Source: Herbiconiux sp. A18JL235 (GTDB lineage Bacteria > Actinomycetota > Actinomycetes > Actinomycetales > Microbacteriaceae). Taken from it: a DNA stretch of 64,000 nucleotides. The DNA is taken from assembly GCF_040939305.1 (NCBI RefSeq), contig NZ_CP162511.1:1860001-1924000 (forward strand). The letters run 5' to 3'. Every line of letters starts with the position of its first letter. The stretch's first letter is position 1. The notes below the pieces were generated by a model, which ran no database searches, was not told the origin of the DNA, and was given only the letters and a program-made list of their open reading frames with translations. The position numbers were made by a program, and so were the translations under genes. Of this stretch, positions 7,827-17,379 are shown in pieces.

Positions 7827-9233
7827 ATGACCTCCAGCCCGCTCGCCCCCGAGTGGCTCTCCGAGCCTGCCGATGCCGATGCGCTGCCGCCGCTCGTCTG
7901 GCCCGCCACCGCGGGTCGCACGGCCGCCGGCGAGATCGAGATCGGCGGGGTCGCCGTCTCCCGGCTCGCCGAGCGCTTCGGCACCCCGCTCTACGTCGTC
8001 GACGAGACGGATGCACGGGCCAGGGCCGTCGAGGTGCGCGCCGCCTTCGACACCGCCGCCGCCGAGGCCGGCACCCGCGCGAAGGTGTACTACGCGGGGA
8101 AGGCGTTCCTCACCATCGAGGTCGCGCGCTGGATGAGCGAGGCCGGTCTCTCGATCGACGTCTGCAGCGGGGGAGAGCTCGCGGTCGCTCTCGCCGCAGG
8201 CGTCGACCCCGCGCACCTCGGTCTCCACGGCAACAACAAGTCGCTCGACGAGATCGAGCGGGCCGTCGCGACGGGCGTCGGCGTGATCGTTCTCGACAGC
8301 GCCATCGAGATCGAGCGGGTCGCGGCGACAGCTGCGCGGCTCGGCCGCGTGCAAGAGGTGCGTCTGCGGGTGAACAGCGGCGTGCACGCCCACACCCACG
8401 ACTTCCTCGCCACCGCCCACGAAGACCAGAAGTTCGGGGTGCGGCTCGATCAGGCGGCCGAGTACGTCGCCGCCATCCGCTCGCACGAGTCGCTGCGCTT
8501 CCTGGGTCTGCACTGCCACATCGGTTCGCAGATCTTCGGTTCGGAGGGCTTCGCCGAGTCGGCTGCGCGCCTGCTGGAGCTGCAGGCCGAGTTGCTCGCA
8601 GACGGCGACGTGCCCGAGCTCAACCTCGGCGGCGGCTTCGGCATCGCCTACACCACCGCCGACGACCCGACCCCGATCGCCGAGCTGGCGTCGCTCATCG
8701 TCGGCACCGTCGCGACGGAGTGCGCCCGCCTCGGCATCCCGGTTCCCGCGCTCGCCTTCGAACCCGGTCGCACCGTGATCGGCCGCTCGGGCGCCACCCT
8801 CTACGAGGTGGGCACCATCAAAGACGTGCTCGTGGGTGCCGACGGCACCGACTCCGTGCGCCGTTACGTGAGCGTCGACGGCGGCATGAGCGACAACGCC
8901 CGGCCCGCGCTCTACGGCGCCGACTACTCCGTGCGCCTCGCGAATCGCACGAGCGACGCGGATGCGGCGCTCGTGCGCGTGGTGGGCAAGCATTGCGAGA
9001 GCGGCGACATCGTGGTGCAGGCCGACTACCTGCCGGGCGATGTCGCCCCGGGCGACCTCGTGATGGTGCCGGCGACCGGCGCCTACTGCTGGTCGCTGTC
9101 GAGCAACTACAACTACCTCGGGCGTCCCGCCGTCGTCGCCGTCGCAGGCGGCGAGGCCCGGGTGCTGATCCGCCGCGAGACCGAGCACGACCTGCTCGCG
9201 CGCGACACCGCCTACCTCGGAGAGTCACGATGA
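7827..9233 (+). CDS. lysA: Diaminopimelate decarboxylase
   Basis: The 468-residue PLP enzyme converts meso-diaminopimelate to L-lysine, the last step of lysine synthesis. The fold-type III barrel carries the PLP Lys at about 92 in YYAGKAF, HCHIGSQIF, the glycine loop GGGFGIAY, and the second-domain CESGD motif. The ATG at 7827 is preferred over earlier in-frame codons because AAGGGAA lies just upstream and the upstream frame has no protein character. Its TGA overlaps the ATG of hom (ATGA), so translation is coupled. It is the first gene of a four-gene aspartate-family operon. Confidence 0.96.
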   Translation: MTSSPLAPEWLSEPADADALPPLVWPATAGRTAAGEIEIGGVAVSRLAERFGTPLYVVDETDARARAVEVRAAFDTAAAEAGTRAKVYYAGKAFLTIEVARWMSEAGLSIDVCSGGELAVALAAGVDPAHLGLHGNNKSLDEIERAVATGVGVIVLDSAIEIERVAATAARLGRVQEVRLRVNSGVHAHTHDFLATAHEDQKFGVRLDQAAEYVAAIRSHESLRFLGLHCHIGSQIFGSEGFAESAARLLELQAELLADGDVPELNLGGGFGIAYTTADDPTPIAELASLIVGTVATECARLGIPVPALAFEPGRTVIGRSGATLYEVGTIKDVLVGADGTDSVRRYVSVDGGMSDNARPALYGADYSVRLANRTSDADAALVRVVGKHCESGDIVVQADYLPGDVAPGDLVMVPATGAYCWSLSSNYNYLGRPAVVAVAGGEARVLIRRETEHDLLARDTAYLGESR

Positions 9234-10567
9234 TCGAATACCGCAACCTCAGGATCGCCCTGCTCGGGGCAGGCTCGGTCGGCTCGCAGGTCGCCCGGCT
9301 GCTGCTCGAGCACGGCGACGAACTCGCGGCCCGCGTCGGCGCCGGTCTCGAGCTCGTCGGCGTGGCGGTGCGCGACGTCGACGCCCCGCGCGACAGCGCC
9401 ATCCCGCGCGAGCTGCTCACCACCGATGCGACGGCCCTCATCCAGTCGGCCGACATCGTGATCGAGCTGATGGGGGGCCTCGAGCCCGCCCGCGAATACA
9501 TCACCCTCGCCATGAACTCGGGTGCCGACGTCGTCACCGGCAACAAGGCGCTGCTCGCCACGCACGGCCCGGAGCTCTTCGCCGTCGCCGACCAGGTGGG
9601 CGCCCAGCTCTACTACGAGGCGGCGGTCGGTGGAGCCATCCCGATCATCCGTCCGCTCCGCGACTCGCTCGCAGGCGACCGCGTGCACCGCGTGATGGGC
9701 ATCGTCAACGGCACCACCAACTTCATCCTCGACCGCATGGACCTCGAGGGCGACTCGTTCGAGAACGCTCTCGCCGTGGCGACCGAGCTCGGCTACGCCG
9801 AGGCCGATCCCACGGCCGACGTGGAGGGTTACGACGCCGCGCAGAAGGCGGCAATCCTCGCCAGTCTCGCCTTCCACACCGTGGTGCCGGTCGAGGCCGT
9901 GCACCGTGAGGGCATGACCACCGTCACGGCAGCCCAGGTCGAGGCCGCCGAGAAGGCGGGTTTCGTGGTGAAGCTGCTCGCCATCTGCGAGCGTCTCACC
10001 GACCCCGAGACGGGCGTCGAGGGCGTCGTCGCCCGCGTGCATCCCTCGCTCATCAGCCGGCGTCATCCGCTCGCCGCCGTGCACGAGGCCAAGAACGCCG
10101 TGTTCGTGCAGGCGGAGGCCGCGGGCGACCTCATGTTCTACGGCGCGGGTGCCGGCGGCACCGAGACGGCCTCCGCGGTGCTCGGCGACCTGGTGTCGGC
10201 AGCGCGCCGGCACCTTGCCGGAGGCCCCGGCGTGGGGGAGTCGACGCACGCGAACCTCCCGGTGTTCCCGATCGGCGCCGTCACCACCCGCTACCAGCTC
10301 ACCCTCGTCGTCACCGACAAGCCGGGTGTGCTCGCTCAGATCGCCGGGCTGTTCAGCGAGCACGGCGTCTCGGTGGAGGCCGTGCAGCAGACCGTCGCCA
10401 CCGCGCCGCCCGGGCGGTCGGGCGACGAGCCGCTCACCGCTACCCTTGTGATAGTCACGCACGAAGCCACCGACGCGGCCCTCTCGGCCACGGTGGCGGC
10501 TGTTTCCTCGCACGACGCCGTCGTTCGGGTGGAATCAGTCCTACGAGTCGAAGGAGAAACGCCCTAG
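9230..10567 (+). CDS. hom: Homoserine dehydrogenase
   Basis: The 445-residue NAD(P)-dependent enzyme reduces aspartate semialdehyde to homoserine. It has a Rossmann domain with LLGAGSVGSQVA at the N-terminus, a catalytic domain with the GIVNGTTNFIL motif (about 163), and a C-terminal ACT domain (about 355-440). The ACT domain in related enzymes mediates threonine feedback inhibition. The start overlaps the lysA stop by four bases, and its TAG overlaps the thrC GTG by one base. Confidence 0.96.
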   Translation: MIEYRNLRIALLGAGSVGSQVARLLLEHGDELAARVGAGLELVGVAVRDVDAPRDSAIPRELLTTDATALIQSADIVIELMGGLEPAREYITLAMNSGADVVTGNKALLATHGPELFAVADQVGAQLYYEAAVGGAIPIIRPLRDSLAGDRVHRVMGIVNGTTNFILDRMDLEGDSFENALAVATELGYAEADPTADVEGYDAAQKAAILASLAFHTVVPVEAVHREGMTTVTAAQVEAAEKAGFVVKLLAICERLTDPETGVEGVVARVHPSLISRRHPLAAVHEAKNAVFVQAEAAGDLMFYGAGAGGTETASAVLGDLVSAARRHLAGGPGVGESTHANLPVFPIGAVTTRYQLTLVVTDKPGVLAQIAGLFSEHGVSVEAVQQTVATAPPGRSGDEPLTATLVIVTHEATDAALSATVAAVSSHDAVVRVESVLRVEGETP

Positions 10568-11673
10568 TGGCCGACAGCACGCCCCGCATCCCCTCCCGCC
10601 AGTGGCGCGGGGTCCTTCACGAGTACGCCCACCGGCTCGACATCACCGACGCCACTCCCGTCGTGACGCTGGGGGAGGGCGGCACCCCGCTCATCCCCGC
10701 CCCCGCGCTCTCCGCGCGCACCGGCGCCAAGGTGTACATCAAGTTCGAGGGCATGAACCCCACCGGCTCGTTCAAAGACCGCGGCATGACCATGGCCATC
10801 TCGAAGGCCGTCGAGCACGGTGCGAAGGCCGTCATCTGCGCCTCCACCGGCAACACCTCGGCTTCGGCCGCCGCCTACGCCACCCACGCCGGCATCACCG
10901 CCGCCGTGCTGGTGCCCGAGGGCAAGATCGCCCTCGGCAAGCTCAGCCAGGCCATCGCGCACAACGCCGAGCTCATCCAGGTGCAGGGCAACTTCGACGA
11001 CTGCCTCGACCTCGCCCGCGAGCTCGCCGAGAACTACCCGGTGCACCTCGTGAACTCGGTGAACCCCGACCGCATCAACGGCCAGAAGACCGCAGCCTAC
11101 GAGGTGGTCGAGGTGCTGCAGGATGCGCCCGACTTCCACCTGCTGCCGGTCGGCAACGCGGGCAACTACACCGCGTACTCCCGCGGCTACGGCGAAGAGC
11201 TCGACCGTGGCGTCACCACCAAGCTGCCGCGCATGTTCGGCTTCCAGGCCGAGGGTTCGGCCCCCATCGTGCTCGGCCACCCGGTGCTCGACCCCGACAC
11301 CATCGCCAGCGCCATCCGCATCGGCAACCCGGCCTCGTGGGAGCTCGCGCTCCAGGCGCGCGAGCGCACTGACGGGTACTTCGGCGCCATCAGCGACGCC
11401 GACATCCTCGCCGCCCACCGCCTGCTCTCGGCCGAAGTCGGCATCTTCGTCGAGCCGGCCTCTGCGATCGGCGTGGCCGGACTCCTCGAGCGCGCGGCCG
11501 CCGGCGTCATCACCGCGGGCGCGACCGTCGTCATCACGGTCACCGGCCACGGCCTGAAAGACCCGCAGTGGGCCCTCAAGTCGGCCGACGGCTCCGAGGT
11601 GCAGCCCACGATCGTGCCCGTCGACACCGCCGAGATCGCCGGCGTGCTCGGCCTCGCGAAAGACGCGTCGTGA
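10567..11673 (+). CDS. thrC: Threonine synthase
   Basis: The 368-residue PLP enzyme converts O-phosphohomoserine to threonine. The PLP-binding Lys is in NPTGSFKDRGMT (about residue 61) and the phosphate-binding region in LPVGNAGNYTAY. The length fits the short class common in actinobacteria. The GTG start at 10567 uses the last base of the hom TAG, with AAGGAG about ten bases upstream. The TGA overlaps the thrB start. Confidence 0.95.
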   Translation: MADSTPRIPSRQWRGVLHEYAHRLDITDATPVVTLGEGGTPLIPAPALSARTGAKVYIKFEGMNPTGSFKDRGMTMAISKAVEHGAKAVICASTGNTSASAAAYATHAGITAAVLVPEGKIALGKLSQAIAHNAELIQVQGNFDDCLDLARELAENYPVHLVNSVNPDRINGQKTAAYEVVEVLQDAPDFHLLPVGNAGNYTAYSRGYGEELDRGVTTKLPRMFGFQAEGSAPIVLGHPVLDPDTIASAIRIGNPASWELALQARERTDGYFGAISDADILAAHRLLSAEVGIFVEPASAIGVAGLLERAAAGVITAGATVVITVTGHGLKDPQWALKSADGSEVQPTIVPVDTAEIAGVLGLAKDAS

Positions 11674-12641
11674 CCGACGCCCCCTCGACGGAGGGTACCG
11701 CGGAGGCCGTCGTGCCGGTGGGGCGCACGGTCACCGTGCGGGTTCCGGCCACCACGGCGAACCTCGGGCCCGGCTTCGACACCCTCGGGCTCGCCCTGGC
11801 GCTCTACGACGAGCTCACCGTCACGGTGCGCGAGCAGCCGGGTGCCTTCGTCGACGTGAACGGCGTCGGTGCGGGCGAGGTGCCCACCGACGAGAGCAAC
11901 CTCGTGGTGCGCTCGATCGCGCACACTTTCGCCGCCTACGGGCAGCCGCTGCCCGGGCTCCACCTCACGGCGCGCAACGTCATCCCGCACGGCAGGGGCC
12001 TCGGCTCCTCGGGCGCGGCGATCGTCTCGGGCATCATGGCCGCCAAGGGCCTGCTCTCCGGCATCGTCGAGATCGACCCGCTCGGCCTCCTGGCCCGCGC
12101 GACCGAGCTCGAGGGCCACCCCGACAACGTCGCACCCGGCCTCTTCGGCGGGCTCACCATCGCCTGGGTCACCCCGGAAGGCCCCCAGTTCAAGAAGCTC
12201 AACGTGCACCGCGGCGTCTCGCCGCTCGTGCTCGTGCCGCAGGAGACGATGTCGACCGCGCTGGCGCGCAGCCTCCAGCCGGAGTCGGTGCCGCACGCCG
12301 ACGCCATCTTCAACGTGTCGCGCTCGACGCTCCTGATCGCCGCGCTCATCCAGAGCCCCGAGCTGCTGCTCGCGGCGACGGAGGACAAGCTGCACCAGAG
12401 CTACCGGGCGAGCGCCATGCCCGAGACCGACCGGCTCATCCAGGAGCTCCGCGCCGAGGGCTTCCCTGCGGTCGTCTCGGGGGCCGGCCCCAGCATCCTG
12501 GTGCTCTGCAGCGACCCCGGGCAGCGGCTCGAAGCCGTCGAGCTCGTCGCCCGGCGCTCCGCGACACCCTGGCAGTCGCTCGTTCTGGCCGTCGACTTCA
12601 AAGGTGCTACAGTTGTGCTGCACCCGGACGAAGGCAAGTAA
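11670..12641 (+). CDS. thrB: Homoserine kinase
   Basis: The 323-residue GHMP-family kinase phosphorylates homoserine to supply ThrC. The N-terminal VPATTANLGPGFDTLGLAL and the ATP-binding loop PHGRGLGSSGAA (about 112) are both present, as is the third GHMP motif near SGAGPSIL. The GTG at 11670 overlaps the thrC TGA (GTGA) and gives an N-terminus of about 20 residues before the conserved core. The reversed thrC-thrB order is usual in actinobacteria. Confidence 0.95.
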   Translation: MTDAPSTEGTAEAVVPVGRTVTVRVPATTANLGPGFDTLGLALALYDELTVTVREQPGAFVDVNGVGAGEVPTDESNLVVRSIAHTFAAYGQPLPGLHLTARNVIPHGRGLGSSGAAIVSGIMAAKGLLSGIVEIDPLGLLARATELEGHPDNVAPGLFGGLTIAWVTPEGPQFKKLNVHRGVSPLVLVPQETMSTALARSLQPESVPHADAIFNVSRSTLLIAALIQSPELLLAATEDKLHQSYRASAMPETDRLIQELRAEGFPAVVSGAGPSILVLCSDPGQRLEAVELVARRSATPWQSLVLAVDFKGATVVLHPDEGK

Positions 12642-12653
12642 CCTCCGAGCGAC

Positions 12654-12659
12654 TAAGCT
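12654..12659 (+). promoter_or_regulatory. -10 hexamer upstream of rho
   Basis: TAAGCT lies just after thrB, in the same local context as the hexamer before lysA. A start site near 12666 would give rho a leader of about 170 nt. Confidence 0.4.
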
Positions 12660-12833
12660 CCGGGGTTCTTCGAATCCCGTCCCGGCTGTATTTCCTCAAC
12701 TCATTCCTGCCGCGTGCAGAGACGTTCCGGCCCCGTGGGCGATCCCGGTGATCGCGCACACCGACGACGTAGCGGTGCGCAGGCAGTCTCTGTCTGGCTC
12801 TTCCTGCCGGCAGGGGAAGGACACATTTCTCCC
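12660..12833 (+). promoter_or_regulatory. Long structured rho leader
   Basis: This 174-nt stretch has no credible ORF. Visible structures are an 8-bp hairpin with a TTC loop (12661-12679), an imperfect hairpin pairing 12754-12763 with 12773-12780, and the perfect palindrome CCTGCCGGCAGG at 12803-12814 just before the GGGGAAGG purine run. Rho leaders in several bacteria mediate autoregulation by Rho-dependent attenuation; that role here is inference. Confidence 0.35.
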
Positions 12834-15140
12834 GTGACAGACGTCAACTCAAGCGCCGAGCTCTCGACACTGAAGGTCTCCCAGCTGCAGGCGATCGCCT
12901 CCCAGCTCGGCATGGCCGGCGCTTCCAAGCTCCGCAAGGGCGACCTCATCGAGGCCATCCGTAAGGTTCAGGAGGGCCAGGAGCTCCCCGCCGGCCTCCC
13001 GGTGACGCTCGAGCCCGTCGCTGCGGAGCCCGAGGCAGCGGCTCCCGCCTCGGCCGATGAGGCACCGGCGGCCCCCGCCGATGAGGCACCGGCGGCCCCC
13101 GCCGACGAGGCGCCGGCTTCCGCGCCACTCACCTTCGACTTCGACACCCCCGCCGCCGATCAGGCAGCGCCGGTCGACGGCCCGATCGTTCCCGACGAGC
13201 TGCTGCGTGCGGCCCCGGCGACGCAGAGCGCCCCGCGCGAGCAGATCGTCATCGAACTGCCCGAGGGCCCGGTCGCCCCCAAGCGTCGCGGTTCGCGCCG
13301 CGTCACGTCGGTCGACGGCGGCTACGCCATCGAGCGCACCGCCTCCGGCCGCAGTGGCGAGGAGGCTCCCGCAGCCGAGCGCGGCGGCTCGCGTCGCGGC
13401 GCGGAGCGTGTGCCGGCCGGTGGCCACCTGAACCGTGACGACGCCACCGTCGCCGGCCTCGTGCCGGCCGAGCAGGGCGAGCAGAACGACGCCAAGCAGA
13501 ACGACACCAGGCAGAACGACGCCGAGCAGCCCGCCGCGGTCGAGGGTTCGGAGCAGGGCGTCCAGCCCGAGCAGAACGAGCGGCCCGAGGGCGGCCGTGG
13601 TCGCAACCGCCGTGGTCGCAACCGCAACAACAACGGCGGTGCGAACCAGAACGCCGACGCGCAGGGCCAGAACGGCGGCGGCCAGAACGGCGGCGGCCAG
13701 AACGGCGCCGCTCAGGGCGGCAACGGCCAGAACAGCGGCGGCCAGAACAGCAGTGGCCAGAACGGCGCCGCTCAGGGCGGCTCGGGCCAGGGCGGCAACG
13801 CGCAGAACGAGTCCAAGCAGCAGGGCGAGCAGTCGGGCCAGCGCGGCAACGACCGGAACGGCCCCGCCGAGGAGGAGCGCAGCGAGCGAGGCGCACGCAA
13901 CCGGTACCGCGACCGCAAGCGCCGCGGCCAGTCGGGCGGCGACGACGTCGAGCCCGAGATCAGCGAAGACGACGTGCTGCTGCCTGTGGCCGGCATCCTC
14001 GACATCCTCGACAACTACGCCTTCGTGCGCACGAGCGGCTACCTCCCGGGCAACAGCGACGTCTACGTCTCGCTCGGCCAGGTGAAGAAGTACAACCTGC
14101 GCAAGGGCGACGCCGTCGTCGGCTCCATCCGCCAGCCCCGCGAGGGCGACGCGGGCGGCCGCCAGAAGTACAACGCCATCGTGCGCATCGAGTCGATCAA
14201 CGGCCTCCCCGTCGACGAGGCGCAGAACCGCGTCGAGTTCGGCAAGCTCACCCCGCTCTACCCGCAGGAGCGCCTGCGCCTCGAGACCGAGCCGGCCAAG
14301 CTGACGCAGCGCATCATCGACCTGGTGGCCCCCATCGGCAAGGGCCAGCGCGGCCTCATCGTCGCGCCCCCGAAGGCCGGCAAGACCATCGTGCTGCAGC
14401 AGATCGCCAACGCGATCTCGACCAACAACCCCGAGGTGCACCTCATGGTGGTGCTGGTCGACGAGCGACCCGAAGAGGTCACCGACATGCAGCGCACGGT
14501 GAAGGGCGAGGTCATCGCGAGCACCTTCGACCGTCCCGCCGAAGACCACACGACGGTCGCCGAGCTCGCCATCGAGCGCGCCAAGCGACTGGTCGAGCTC
14601 GGCCACGACGTGGTCGTGCTGCTCGACTCCATCACCCGCCTCGGCCGCGCCTACAACCTGGCGTCACCGGCTTCGGGCCGCATCCTCTCGGGCGGTGTCG
14701 ACGCATCCGCTCTCTACCCGCCGAAGCGCTTCTTCGGCGCGGCGCGCAACATCGAGAACGGCGGATCGCTCACCATCCTCGCCACCGCGCTGGTGGAGAC
14801 CGGCTCGAAGATGGACGAGGTGATCTTCGAGGAGTTCAAGGGCACCGGCAACTCCGAGCTGCGTCTGTCGCGCCAGCTCGCCGACAAGCGCATCTTCCCG
14901 GCCGTCGACGTGAACGCTTCGTCGACCCGTCGCGAAGAGCTGCTCATGGGCGCCGACGAGACCAAGATCACCTGGAAGCTGCGCCGTGCCCTCGCGGGCG
15001 TCGACCAGCAGCAGGCCCTCGAGATCGTGCTGTCGCGCCTCAAGGAGACCTCCTCGAACGTGGAGTTCCTCATGCAGGTGCAGAAGTCGATGCCCACCCC
15101 CGCGGGCGGCAACGGCAACGGTCACCACAAGGGGGAGTGA
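12834..15140 (+). CDS. rho: Transcription termination factor Rho
   Basis: The 768-residue RNA-dependent hexameric ATPase has an N-terminal Rho_N SAP-like domain ([17 protein letters not shown], about 8-45), then an Ala/Pro/Glu-rich segment with direct repeats (about 65-100). A long basic, Asn/Gln/Gly-rich insert follows (about 200-370), then the S1-like RNA-binding domain (about 380-450) and the ATPase core. Walker A is in [12 protein letters not shown] (about 513) and the Q-loop/R-loop region in [13 protein letters not shown]. Disordered N-terminal extensions are usual in actinobacterial Rho. The GTG at 12834 fits the conserved opening, although the GGGGAAGG purine run is rather far upstream. 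It stands immediately before prfA. Confidence 0.95.
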   Translation: MTDVNSSAELSTLKVSQLQAIASQLGMAGASKLRKGDLIEAIRKVQEGQELPAGLPVTLEPVAAEPEAAAPASADEAPAAPADEAPAAPADEAPASAPLTFDFDTPAADQAAPVDGPIVPDELLRAAPATQSAPREQIVIELPEGPVAPKRRGSRRVTSVDGGYAIERTASGRSGEEAPAAERGGSRRGAERVPAGGHLNRDDATVAGLVPAEQGEQNDAKQNDTRQNDAEQPAAVEGSEQGVQPEQNERPEGGRGRNRRGRNRNNNGGANQNADAQGQNGGGQNGGGQNGAAQGGNGQNSGGQNSSGQNGAAQGGSGQGGNAQNESKQQGEQSGQRGNDRNGPAEEERSERGARNRYRDRKRRGQSGGDDVEPEISEDDVLLPVAGILDILDNYAFVRTSGYLPGNSDVYVSLGQVKKYNLRKGDAVVGSIRQPREGDAGGRQKYNAIVRIESINGLPVDEAQNRVEFGKLTPLYPQERLRLETEPAKLTQRIIDLVAPIGKGQRGLIVAPPKAGKTIVLQQIANAISTNNPEVHLMVVLVDERPEEVTDMQRTVKGEVIASTFDRPAEDHTTVAELAIERAKRLVELGHDVVVLLDSITRLGRAYNLASPASGRILSGGVDASALYPPKRFFGAARNIENGGSLTILATALVETGSKMDEVIFEEFKGTGNSELRLSRQLADKRIFPAVDVNASSTRREELLMGADETKITWKLRRALAGVDQQQALEIVLSRLKETSSNVEFLMQVQKSMPTPAGGNGNGHHKGE

Positions 15141-16219
15141 TGTTCGAGTCCGTGGCCGCGCTGCGGGCCGAGCACGACGACCTGCAGCAGCAGCTCTCCG
15201 ACCCCGAACTGCACGGCGACCCGGCGCGCTCGAAGCGGGTGAACCGGCGCTACGCCGAGCTCAGCCGCATCGTCGCCGCGCACGCCGCCTGGCAGCAGAA
15301 CGTCGACGACCTCGAGGCCGCGCGTGAGCTGGCCGCCGAAGATCCGGCCTTCGCCGACGAGATCCCCGCCCTCGAGGTGAGCCTCGAGGAGAACGCCGAG
15401 AAGCTGCGGCGCCTGCTCATCCCGCGCGACCCCGACGACGCGCGCGACGTGATCATGGAGATCAAAGCGGGCGAGGGCGGTGCCGAGAGCATGCTCTTCG
15501 CCGCCGACCTCCTCCGCATGTACCTGCATTACGCCGAGTCGAAGGGCTGGAAGACCGAGCTCCTCGAACGCACCGAGAGCGATCTGGGCGGCTACAAAGA
15601 CGTGCAGATCGCGGTGAAGGGGCGCTCGAGCGACCCCGCCGAGGGCGTCTGGGCGCACCTGAAGTACGAGGGCGGGGTGCACCGCGTGCAGCGGGTTCCC
15701 GCCACCGAGTCGCAGGGCCGCATCCACACCTCCGCCGCGGGCGTGCTGGTCTTCCCCGAGGTCGACGAGCCCGAAGAGGTCGAGATCAACCAGAACGACC
15801 TCAAGATCGACGTCTTCCGCTCCTCCGGCCCCGGTGGCCAGTCGGTGAACACGACCGACTCCGCGGTGCGCATCACCCACCTGCCGACGGGCATCGTGGT
15901 CTCGATGCAGAACGAGAAGAGCCAGCTGCAGAACCGCGAGGCGGCGATGCGCGTGCTGCGTGCGCGCATCCTGGCCAAGCAGCAGGAGGAGCTCGACGCC
16001 GAGGCCAGTGCCGCGCGCAAGAGCCAGATCCGCTCGGTCGACCGCTCGGAACGCATCCGCACCTACAACTTCCCCGAGAACCGCATCGCCGACCACCGCA
16101 CCGGGTTCAAGGCCTACAACCTCGACCAGGTGATGGACGGCGCTCTCGAGCCCATCATCCAGTCGGCGATCGCCGCCGACGAGGAGTCGCGGCTCGCCGC
16201 GGTGGGCACCGAGAGCTAG
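15140..16219 (+). CDS. prfA: Peptide chain release factor 1
   Basis: The 359-residue RF1 recognises UAA and UAG stop codons. The codon-recognition tripeptide PAT is in [10 protein letters not shown] and the catalytic GGQ in [17 protein letters not shown] (about residue 235). The ATG at 15140 overlaps the rho TGA by one base, with GGGGGAG upstream; a GTG one codon earlier is possible. PrmC, which methylates the GGQ glutamine, is encoded directly downstream. Confidence 0.97.
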   Translation: MFESVAALRAEHDDLQQQLSDPELHGDPARSKRVNRRYAELSRIVAAHAAWQQNVDDLEAARELAAEDPAFADEIPALEVSLEENAEKLRRLLIPRDPDDARDVIMEIKAGEGGAESMLFAADLLRMYLHYAESKGWKTELLERTESDLGGYKDVQIAVKGRSSDPAEGVWAHLKYEGGVHRVQRVPATESQGRIHTSAAGVLVFPEVDEPEEVEINQNDLKIDVFRSSGPGGQSVNTTDSAVRITHLPTGIVVSMQNEKSQLQNREAAMRVLRARILAKQQEELDAEASAARKSQIRSVDRSERIRTYNFPENRIADHRTGFKAYNLDQVMDGALEPIIQSAIAADEESRLAAVGTES

Positions 16220-16229
16220 GCGCCGGGGG

Positions 16230-17123
16230 ATGACCGTCTCCGAGACCAGGGACCGACCCGTCACCGTGCGCTCGCTCTACCAGCGCTCGGTCGAGATCCT
16301 CGCCGCCGGCGGCGTGCTCGATCCGCAGGTCGACGCCGAGCTGCTCATCGGGCACGTGCTCGGCGCCTCGCGCGGCCGGGTGCAGTCGATGACGGTGACG
16401 GATGCTCCGGTCGGCCCCGAAGACACGCTCGCCATCGTCGAGGCCGTCGAACGCCGTGCTGCGCGCGAGCCGCTGCAGCACATCACGGGCGTCGCCTGGT
16501 TCCGCTCCCTCGAGCTCTCGGTGGGCCCTGGCGTGTTCGTGCCTCGGCCCGAGACGGAGTTCGTCGCCGGCCTCGCCATCGACGCCCTGCGCGCGGTGGT
16601 GCCGGCGGGGGAGGACCCACCGGTCGCGGTCGACCTCGGCACCGGCAGTGGGGCCATCGCGCTGTCGCTCGCCGTCGAGGTGCCGCACGCGGCGGTGGTG
16701 GGCGTCGAGAACTCGCCGCGCGCCTTCGTCTGGGCGAAGGAGAATCTGCGCCGGGTCGATCCCGGCAACGCGCGGCTGGTGTTCATCGACCTCGCCGACG
16801 CCCTGCCCGAGCTCGACGGCACGGTCGACGTCGTGGTGTCGAACCCCCCGTACATTCCGCTCGGCGCGATTCCGCGCGACCCCGAGGTGCGGCTGTTCGA
16901 CCCCGAGCAGGCGCTCTACGGGGGCGACGACGGTCTCGTCGTGGTGCGCGAGGTCTCGGCCACCGCGCGCCGCCTGCTCCGCCCGGGTGGAGCCCTGGTC
17001 ATCGAGCACGGCGACCTGCAGGGCGCCGAGATGCGCGCGCTCCTCACCGCCGACGGCTGGCGCGCCGTGGCGACGCACCGCGACCTCACCGGGCGTGACC
17101 GCGCCACCACCGCCGTGCGCTGA
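16230..17123 (+). CDS. prmC: Release factor glutamine methyltransferase
   Basis: The 297-residue SAM-dependent N5-glutamine methyltransferase modifies the GGQ motif of release factors. It has an N-terminal helical domain, motif I in VDLGTGSGAIALSL (about residue 134) and the signature NPPY in VVSNPPYIPL (about 208). It lies 10 bp after prfA, so the modifying enzyme and its substrate are co-transcribed. The ATG is preceded by GGGGG only. Confidence 0.94.
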   Translation: MTVSETRDRPVTVRSLYQRSVEILAAGGVLDPQVDAELLIGHVLGASRGRVQSMTVTDAPVGPEDTLAIVEAVERRAAREPLQHITGVAWFRSLELSVGPGVFVPRPETEFVAGLAIDALRAVVPAGEDPPVAVDLGTGSGAIALSLAVEVPHAAVVGVENSPRAFVWAKENLRRVDPGNARLVFIDLADALPELDGTVDVVVSNPPYIPLGAIPRDPEVRLFDPEQALYGGDDGLVVVREVSATARRLLRPGGALVIEHGDLQGAEMRALLTADGWRAVATHRDLTGRDRATTAVR

Positions 17124-17131
17124 CGCGCCGG

Positions 17132-17137
17132 TACACT
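17132..17137 (+). promoter_or_regulatory. -10 hexamer (leaderless) for the PLDc_N small protein
   Basis: TACACT ends seven bases before the ATG at 17145, with no Shine-Dalgarno between. Confidence 0.5.
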
Positions 17138-17144
17138 CGGCAGC

Positions 17145-17333
17145 ATGGAACCCATCAGCTTCACCTTCGGCATCGTCGGGCTCATCATCTTCATCGTCAC
17201 CGTGGTGTCGATCGTCAGGAACCCGAACCACGGGGGCCTCGGCAAGTTCGTCTGGATCCTCGTGGCATTCTTCCTCTCCATCCTCGGGTCGATCCTCTGG
17301 CTGATCTTCGGGCGCGGTCGCGTCAACCGCTGA
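17145..17333 (+). CDS. Small PLDc_N-domain membrane protein
   Basis: The 62-residue protein has two TM helices joined by a short loop containing VRNPNHGGLGKFVWIL. This is the pattern of the phospholipase D nuclease N-terminal (PLDc_N) domain, which occurs alone in many actinobacterial small membrane proteins. It ends in a basic tail. No enzymatic residues are present; function is unknown. It sits between prmC and tsaC with its own promoter-like hexamer. Confidence 0.8.
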   Translation: MEPISFTFGIVGLIIFIVTVVSIVRNPNHGGLGKFVWILVAFFLSILGSILWLIFGRGRVNR

Positions 17334-17364
17334 CGTCGTGCGGGCCTCTCCCGGCCACCGCGAC

Positions 17365-17370
17365 TATCAT
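17365..17370 (+). promoter_or_regulatory. -10 hexamer (leaderless) for tsaC
   Basis: TATCAT ends nine bases before the ATG at 17380. Confidence 0.5.
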
Positions 17371-17379
17371 TGAGGCTCG

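Noticed and set aside
12661..12679. A tRNA T-arm-like sequence (GGGGTTCTTCGAATCCCG) after thrB
   Set aside because: The loop has extra bases and no acceptor, D-arm or anticodon arm fits around it. It is better read as a simple hairpin at the start of the rho leader.
12849..14606. Long open frame antisense to rho
   Set aside because: It mirrors the codon bias of rho and has no recognisable domain or credible start.
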